A stretch of 45,394 nucleotides of DNA from Rhodocyclaceae bacterium (GTDB taxonomy: Bacteria > Pseudomonadota > Gammaproteobacteria > Burkholderiales > Rhodocyclaceae), in NCBI GenBank assembly GCA_016791145.1, contig JAEUNJ010000235.1, forward strand, positions 1 to 45,394, in the 5' to 3' direction. The number at the start of each line of letters is the position of its first letter. Within the stretch, counting starts at the first letter, position 1. Of this stretch, positions 40,916 through 45,394 are shown piece after piece. Below the pieces are notes generated by a model. It was not told where the DNA came from. It worked only from the letters and a program-made list of their open reading frames with translations, and searched no databases. Both the position numbers and the translations under genes were made by a program.

Positions 40916-43900
40916 ATGACCCGCCTGCGCGAGATTCCCTACAACTACACCTCCTTCTCCGACCGGGAGATCGTCATCCGCCTGCTGGGCGAGGAGGCGT
41001 GGCGGGTGCTCGCCGAATTGCGCGACCAGCGGGTCACCGGCCGTTCGGCGCGCATGCTTTACGAGGTCCTCGGCGACATCTGGGTCCTGCGCCGCAATCC
41101 CTACCTGGAGGACGACCTGCTGGAGAACCGGCAGCGTCGCGAAGCCCTGGTCGAGGCCCTGCGCCATCGGTTGCGGGAGATCGAGAAGCGGCGCGCCGGC
41201 AATGAGCAGGTGGCCTTCCTGCTGGAACGGGCCCGCCAGGCCGTCGAGGCCTTCGAAGCCTGGTTCGGGGAGACCCGGGAATTGCGCCGGAAGGCCCTGC
41301 GGGTCCTGTCCCGACACACCCGGAAGGACAACATCCGCTTCGACGGCCTGGCCCGCGTTTCCCACGTGACCGACGCCACCGACTGGCGCGTCGAGTATCC
41401 CTTCGTCGTCCTGAACCCGGATACCGAGGAGGAGGTGGCCCCCCTGGTGCGCGGCTGCATCGAACTGGGCCTCACCATCATCCCGCGTGGCGGCGGCACC
41501 GGCTACACGGGCGGCGCCGTACCCCTGACGCCCAAGTCCGTCGTCATCAATACCGAGAAGCTGATCGACATGGGCCCGGTGGAGCAGACCGCGCTGCCGG
41601 GCGTGGACCGGCCCTACGGGACGGTGCGCACCGGCGCCGGCGTGGTCACCCGCCGGGTCATGGAGCGGGCCGAGGATGCCGGCCTGGTGTTCGCCTGCGA
41701 TCCGACCTCCGCCGATGCCTCCTGCATCGGCGGCAACATCGCCATGAACGCCGGCGGCAAGAAGGCCGTCCTCTGGGGCACGGCCCTGGACAACCTGGCC
41801 TCCTGGCGCATGGTGACGCCGGACGGCAAGTGGATCGAGGTGGAGCGCATCGGCCACAACCTGGGCAAGATCCACGACCAGGAAACGGCCACCTTCCGCA
41901 TCAAGCGCCTGGACGAGGACGGCCGCCGCCAGGAAGGCGAGGAGTTCCTCTCCATCCCGGGCCGCAGCTTCCGCAAGACCGGCCTCGGCAAGGACGTGAC
42001 GGACAAGTTCCTGGCCGGACTCCCCGGCGTGCAGAAGGAGGGCTGCGACGGCATCATCACCTCGGCGGTCTGGATCCTCCATCGGATGCCGCCGGCGGTG
42101 CGCACCTTCTGCCTGGAGTTCTTCGGCCAGGTGCGCGACGCCGTACCCTCCATCGTCGAGATCACCGAATACCTGAAGGCGCGGCCCGGCGGCGCCATCC
42201 TGGCCGGCCTGGAGCACCTGGACGAGCGCTACGTGAAGGCCGTCGGCTATTCCACCAAGGCCAAGCGCCACGGGCGGCCCAAGATGGTCCTGGTCGGCGA
42301 CATCGTCGGCGAGAGCGACCGGGCGGTGGCCCAGGCCACCTCCGAGGTGGTGCGCATCGCCAATGCCCGCGGCGGCGAGGGCTTCGTCGCCGTCAGCGCC
42401 GAGGCGCGCAAGACCTTCTGGCTGGACCGGGCCCGCACCGCCGCCATCTCCAAGCACACCAATGCCTTCAAGGTGAACGAGGACGTGGTGATACCGCTGC
42501 CGCGCATGGGCGACTATTGCGACGGCATCGAGCGCATCAACATCGAGCTCTCCGTGGCCAACAAGCTGGCGCTCTGCGATGCGCTGGCCGGCTTCCTGGC
42601 CGGCGACCTGCCGCTGCACCTGCCGGACGAGGGCCTGGACCCGCAGGAAATTATCGGCGACCGGCGCGACCAGGCCCGGGAGGCGGTGGCCGAGGTGCGC
42701 GCCCGGTGGCAGCAGCTCCTCGACCGGATGGACGATCCCTGGCCCCTGGCGCCCGCGCCGGCCGTGGTGCGCCGCTGGCATCCGGTGCCCCTGCCGCCGC
42801 CGCCCCCCGTCCCGGTCAAGGCCTGGCATCCGCGGCCGGTGGTGCGGCCAGGCACCACCGTGTTCCACAAGCTGCAGGACCACTCGCTGCGGGTTTCCTG
42901 GAAGGCGGAGCTGAAGCCGCTGCTGGAAACCGTCTTCGACGGCAATGCCTACCGGCCCATCCTGGCCCGCATCGACGCGATTCATGCAGATGTCCTGAAG
43001 AGCCGGGTCTTCGTCGCCCTGCACATGCATGCCGGCGACGGCAACGTGCACACCAACATCCCGGTGAACTCGGACCGCTACGAGATGCTGCAGACGGCCT
43101 ACCGGGCCGTCGAGCGCATCATGCACCTGGCCCGTTCCCTGGGCGGCGTGATCTCCGGCGAGCACGGCATCGGCATCACCAAGCTGGAGTTCCTGGGCGA
43201 GGAGGAGATCCGCCCCTTCCGCGACTACAAGCGGCGCATCGACCCCGAGGGACGGTTCAACAAGGGCAAGCTGATGGAGGGGGCGGACCTCCGCAATGCC
43301 TACACGCCGTCCTTCGCCCTGCTAGGCGTCGAGTCCCTGATCATGGAGCAGTCGGAGATCGGCGGCATCTCGAACATGGTCAAGGACTGCCTGCGCTGCG
43401 GCAAGTGCAAGCCGGTCTGCTCGACCCACGTGCCGCGGGCCAACCTGCCCTACAGCCCGCGCAACAAGATCCTCGGCACGGGCCTGCTGGTGGAGGCCTT
43501 CCTCTACGAGGAGCAGACCCGGCGCGGCGTATCCCTGCAGCATTTCGACGAGTTCAACGACGTGGCCGACCACTGCACGGTCTGCCACCGCTGCGTGAAG
43601 CCCTGCCCGGTGGACATCGACTTCGGCGACGTGTCCATCGCCATGCGCAACTTCCTGCGCCGCCAGGGCCGGAAGAAGACCAGTCCCGGCACGGCCCTGG
43701 CCATGGGCTTCCTCACCGCCACCGACCCGTCCACCATCAAGCTGATGCGCGCCGGCATGATCGGGCTGGGCTACCGGGCCCAGCGGCTGGCCTACCGCTT
43801 CGGGCGCACGATCGGCCTGGTGCGCGACAGCGTGCGCCATCCGCCGGCCACGCTGGGGCGGCCCGACCTGAAGACCCAGGTCATCCACTTCATCAACAAG

Positions 43901-44794
43901 CCGATGCCGGCCGGGGTGCCGGCCCGGACTTCCCGGGCCCTGCTCGACATCGAGGACGAGACCCTGATCCCGGTGATCCGCGATCCGGCGAAGACGACCG
44001 AGGAATCCGACGCCGTCTTCTATTTCCCCGGCTGCGGCTCGGAACGCCTGTTCTCCCAGGTGGGCCTCGCCACCCAGGCCATGCTGTACCACGCGGGCGC
44101 CGTCACCGTGTTGCCGCCCGGCTACCTGTGCTGCGGCTATCCGCAGACCTCCAACGGCGACGAGGACCAGGGCCAGGCCATCACCACCCGCAACCGCGTA
44201 CTCTTCCACCGGGTCGCCAACACCCTCAACTACCTGGACATCAAGACCGTCGTCGTCTCCTGCGGCACCTGCATGGACCAGTTGCTGAAGTACGAGTTCG
44301 ACAAGATCTTCCCCGGCTGCCGGCTGCTCGACATCCACGAGTACCTGATGGAGAAGGGCCTGCGGCTGGAAGGCGTCACCGGCGCGAAGTACCTGTACCA
44401 CGATCCCTGCCACACCCCCATGAAGGCCCACAACCCGGCCAAGGTGGTGGGCAGGCTGATGGGCCAGGACGTGCCGCTTTCCGACCGCTGCTGCGGCGAA
44501 TCCGGAACGCTGGCGGTCACGCGGCCCGACGTCTCCACCCAGGTGCGCTTCCGCAAGCAGCAGGAGATCGAAGCCGGGGCGGACACGCTGCGGGGCGACG
44601 GATTCGCGGGACCGGTGAAGATCCTTACTTCCTGCCCAAGTTGCTTGCAGGGCCTGTCTCGCTTCGAGCCCGATGCGGAGGTGAAGGCGGACTACGTGGT
44701 CGTCGAGATGGCCCGCCACCTGCTGGGCGAGGACTGGCTGGCCGACTACCTGAAGGCCGCCAACGCGGGCGGCATCGAACGGGTGCTGCTCTAG
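40916..44794 (+). CDS. large FAD/4Fe-4S oxidoreductase with DUF3683 N-terminus (D-lactate/glycolate oxidase-like)
   Basis: The product has 1292 residues. Residues 1-120 ('[25 protein letters not shown]…') are the DUF3683 segment. The FAD_binding_4 domain follows ('[45 protein letters not shown]', '[19 protein letters not shown]'). The FAD-linked oxidase C-terminal domain ends with '[16 protein letters not shown]' and '[17 protein letters not shown]'. Two 4Fe-4S motifs are CxxCxxCxxxC at 825-835 and 887-897. Two cysteine-rich CCG domains follow (Cys1040; Cys1072-1073; then 'HDPCHTP' and 'RCCGESG'). It resembles a fusion of GlcD- and GlpC/LldE-like parts, oxidising a 2-hydroxyacid and passing electrons to the quinone pool. 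The substrate is unproven. Confidence 0.9.
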   Translation: MTRLREIPYNYTSFSDREIVIRLLGEEAWRVLAELRDQRVTGRSARMLYEVLGDIWVLRRNPYLEDDLLENRQRREALVEALRHRLREIEKRRAGNEQVAFLLERARQAVEAFEAWFGETRELRRKALRVLSRHTRKDNIRFDGLARVSHVTDATDWRVEYPFVVLNPDTEEEVAPLVRGCIELGLTIIPRGGGTGYTGGAVPLTPKSVVINTEKLIDMGPVEQTALPGVDRPYGTVRTGAGVVTRRVMERAEDAGLVFACDPTSADASCIGGNIAMNAGGKKAVLWGTALDNLASWRMVTPDGKWIEVERIGHNLGKIHDQETATFRIKRLDEDGRRQEGEEFLSIPGRSFRKTGLGKDVTDKFLAGLPGVQKEGCDGIITSAVWILHRMPPAVRTFCLEFFGQVRDAVPSIVEITEYLKARPGGAILAGLEHLDERYVKAVGYSTKAKRHGRPKMVLVGDIVGESDRAVAQATSEVVRIANARGGEGFVAVSAEARKTFWLDRARTAAISKHTNAFKVNEDVVIPLPRMGDYCDGIERINIELSVANKLALCDALAGFLAGDLPLHLPDEGLDPQEIIGDRRDQAREAVAEVRARWQQLLDRMDDPWPLAPAPAVVRRWHPVPLPPPPPVPVKAWHPRPVVRPGTTVFHKLQDHSLRVSWKAELKPLLETVFDGNAYRPILARIDAIHADVLKSRVFVALHMHAGDGNVHTNIPVNSDRYEMLQTAYRAVERIMHLARSLGGVISGEHGIGITKLEFLGEEEIRPFRDYKRRIDPEGRFNKGKLMEGADLRNAYTPSFALLGVESLIMEQSEIGGISNMVKDCLRCGKCKPVCSTHVPRANLPYSPRNKILGTGLLVEAFLYEEQTRRGVSLQHFDEFNDVADHCTVCHRCVKPCPVDIDFGDVSIAMRNFLRRQGRKKTSPGTALAMGFLTATDPSTIKLMRAGMIGLGYRAQRLAYRFGRTIGLVRDSVRHPPATLGRPDLKTQVIHFINKPMPAGVPARTSRALLDIEDETLIPVIRDPAKTTEESDAVFYFPGCGSERLFSQVGLATQAMLYHAGAVTVLPPGYLCCGYPQTSNGDEDQGQAITTRNRVLFHRVANTLNYLDIKTVVVSCGTCMDQLLKYEFDKIFPGCRLLDIHEYLMEKGLRLEGVTGAKYLYHDPCHTPMKAHNPAKVVGRLMGQDVPLSDRCCGESGTLAVTRPDVSTQVRFRKQQEIEAGADTLRGDGFAGPVKILTSCPSCLQGLSRFEPDAEVKADYVVVEMARHLLGEDWLADYLKAANAGGIERVLL

Positions 44795-44973
44795 GGTCTG
44801 TTCTCATACAGGCGACATGTGCGCCAGGAGCCGGCCCTTCGGGTCGTCGTCAAATGCGGCGCTCGCTTTGTCGCGAGTCTCGCGAAGGGGAGCCACCCTT
44901 CGCTTCGCCTCGCTTCGCGCGATCATCCGCATTGGACGGCAACGCACCCGCCGACTGCATGAGACCAGACCCT
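44793..44973. mobile_element. 181-bp palindromic MITE-like element
   Basis: The ends are inverted repeats: AGGGTCTGTTCTCAT (44793-44807) and ATGAGACCAGACCCT (44959-44973), matching at 14 of 15 positions. Partial complementarity continues inward for about 15 more bases. The interior is also largely self-complementary, with an 8-bp perfect stem GCGAAGGG/CCCTTCGC (44882-44889 and 44896-44903) at its centre. It therefore forms one long imperfect hairpin. It has no transposase, and no clear target-site duplication is visible. Its left end includes the last two bases of the DUF3683 gene's TAG stop. It could be a MITE or REP-like unit, and may also stop transcription before hisG. Confidence 0.55.
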
Positions 44974-45040
44974 GCCCCGCCCGGAGTATGCTGCGCACCT
45001 CCCCCCGGAGCAGAACCTCACCCATTCGAGCCGGCAGACC

Positions 45041-45394
45041 ATGACCCATACCCTACGCCTCGGCATTCCCAAGGGAAGCCTCCAGGACACCACCCAGAAG
45101 CTGTTTTCCCATGCGGGCTTCGACCTGCGCATCTCGGGCCGCTCCTATTACCCGAGCATCGACGACGCGGAGATCGAGTGCATCCTGATCCGGCCCCAGG
45201 AGATGGCCCGCTACGTGGGCCAGGGCATCATCGACTGCGCCATCACGGGGCTCGACTGGATCCTGGAAACCGGCGCCGAGGTGGCCGAGCTGGCCGACCT
45301 GCGGGCACCCTGGCCCAACTACGGCGTGGTGCGCTGGGTCATGGCGGCCAAGGAGGATTCACCCTTCCAGTCCGTGGAGGACCTGCAGGGCAAG
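45041..45394 (+). CDS. hisG: ATP phosphoribosyltransferase (partial, C-terminus outside window)
   Basis: The first 118 residues are visible: 'LRLGIPKGSLQDTTQKLFSHAGF', 'RSYYPSIDDAEIECILIRPQEMARYVGQGIIDCAITGLDWILE' and 'NYGVVRWVMAAKEDSPFQ'. The GIPKGxL start and RPQEMARYVxxG…D.AITGxDW pattern identify HisG, the first enzyme of histidine synthesis. ATG 45041 matches the family start. The sequence looks more like long-form HisG (with a C-terminal regulatory domain) than the short form paired with HisZ, but only the N-terminal third or half is visible. Confidence 0.9.
   Translation, partial: MTHTLRLGIPKGSLQDTTQKLFSHAGFDLRISGRSYYPSIDDAEIECILIRPQEMARYVGQGIIDCAITGLDWILETGAEVAELADLRAPWPNYGVVRWVMAAKEDSPFQSVEDLQGK

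Noticed and set aside
40508..43165. An 885-codon minus-strand open frame opposite the large oxidoreductase
   Set aside because: The plus-strand protein has clear FAD and Fe-S motifs; the antisense product is low-complexity. It also enters the PhnD-like gene out of frame.
44804..45049. 81-codon minus-strand open frame across the palindromic element
   Set aside because: It consists of the hairpin arms and the hisG leader, has no family resemblance and overlaps the hisG start.
1..45394. tRNA, rRNA, CRISPR arrays, prophage or IS transposases
   Set aside because: I scanned gene gaps for these and saw no cloverleaf sequence, regularly spaced repeats, integrase or transposase. Gaps are mostly too short to hold them.

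Overview
The window is high-GC bacterial DNA, densely packed on both strands. It most likely comes from a betaproteobacterium (Rhodocyclales/Nitrosomonadales-like). This rests on a DUF1840 protein, a ~1290-residue DUF3683-type FAD/Fe-S oxidoreductase and the general style of the housekeeping genes. It is an inference from protein resemblance; no rRNA or tRNA gene is present to confirm it.

Layout. (1) 1-1941: small housekeeping genes (DUF1840 fragment, alpha/beta hydrolase, glutathione S-transferase, DUF2905 membrane protein). (2) 2243-28240: a Gum/Wzx-Wzy-type exopolysaccharide (EPS) locus of about 20 genes. It starts with a priming phosphoglycosyltransferase (minus strand). A GumB/Wza-like export lipoprotein follows, with two CDP-sugar genes (rfbF, rfbG) and a B12-binding-type radical SAM protein. 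A convergent DUF1698/CmoB-like methyltransferase faces them. Next comes a tightly coupled operon: polysaccharide co-polymerase, degenerate BY-kinase homologue, polymerase, flippase, GT4, two tandem acyltransferases and GT2. Two minus-strand genes (GT2, GH51 lipoprotein) lie next. A second plus-strand run of four glycosyltransferases is met by two minus-strand sugar genes (DegT aminotransferase, UDP-glucuronate decarboxylase). (3) 28407-45394: housekeeping. This holds cca, an NAD-binding epimerase-like protein and a lytic transglycosylase in one minus-strand run; fau; patB-like and ilvA; a small membrane protein; a MATE exporter; a PhnD-like periplasmic protein overlapping a GGDEF/EAL gene; the giant DUF3683 oxidoreductase; and the start of hisG. 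A 181-bp palindromic element separates the last two.

How the EPS genes fit together. The priming enzyme loads the first sugar on undecaprenyl phosphate. Seven glycosyltransferases extend it, and two hexapeptide acyltransferases probably decorate it. The flippase and polymerase act at the inner membrane, and the co-polymerase plus GumB-like lipoprotein export the chain. Precursor genes point to a CDP-4-keto-6-deoxyglucose-derived sugar and UDP-xylose. The GH51 lipoprotein carries both catalytic glutamates and could trim pentofuranosyl links in the product.

The points most worth following are the CDP-sugar/radical SAM/methyltransferase module, the kinase-dead BY-kinase homologue beside the co-polymerase, the PhnD-like/GGDEF-EAL pair and the palindromic element before hisG. 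All functions are read from motifs and context only.
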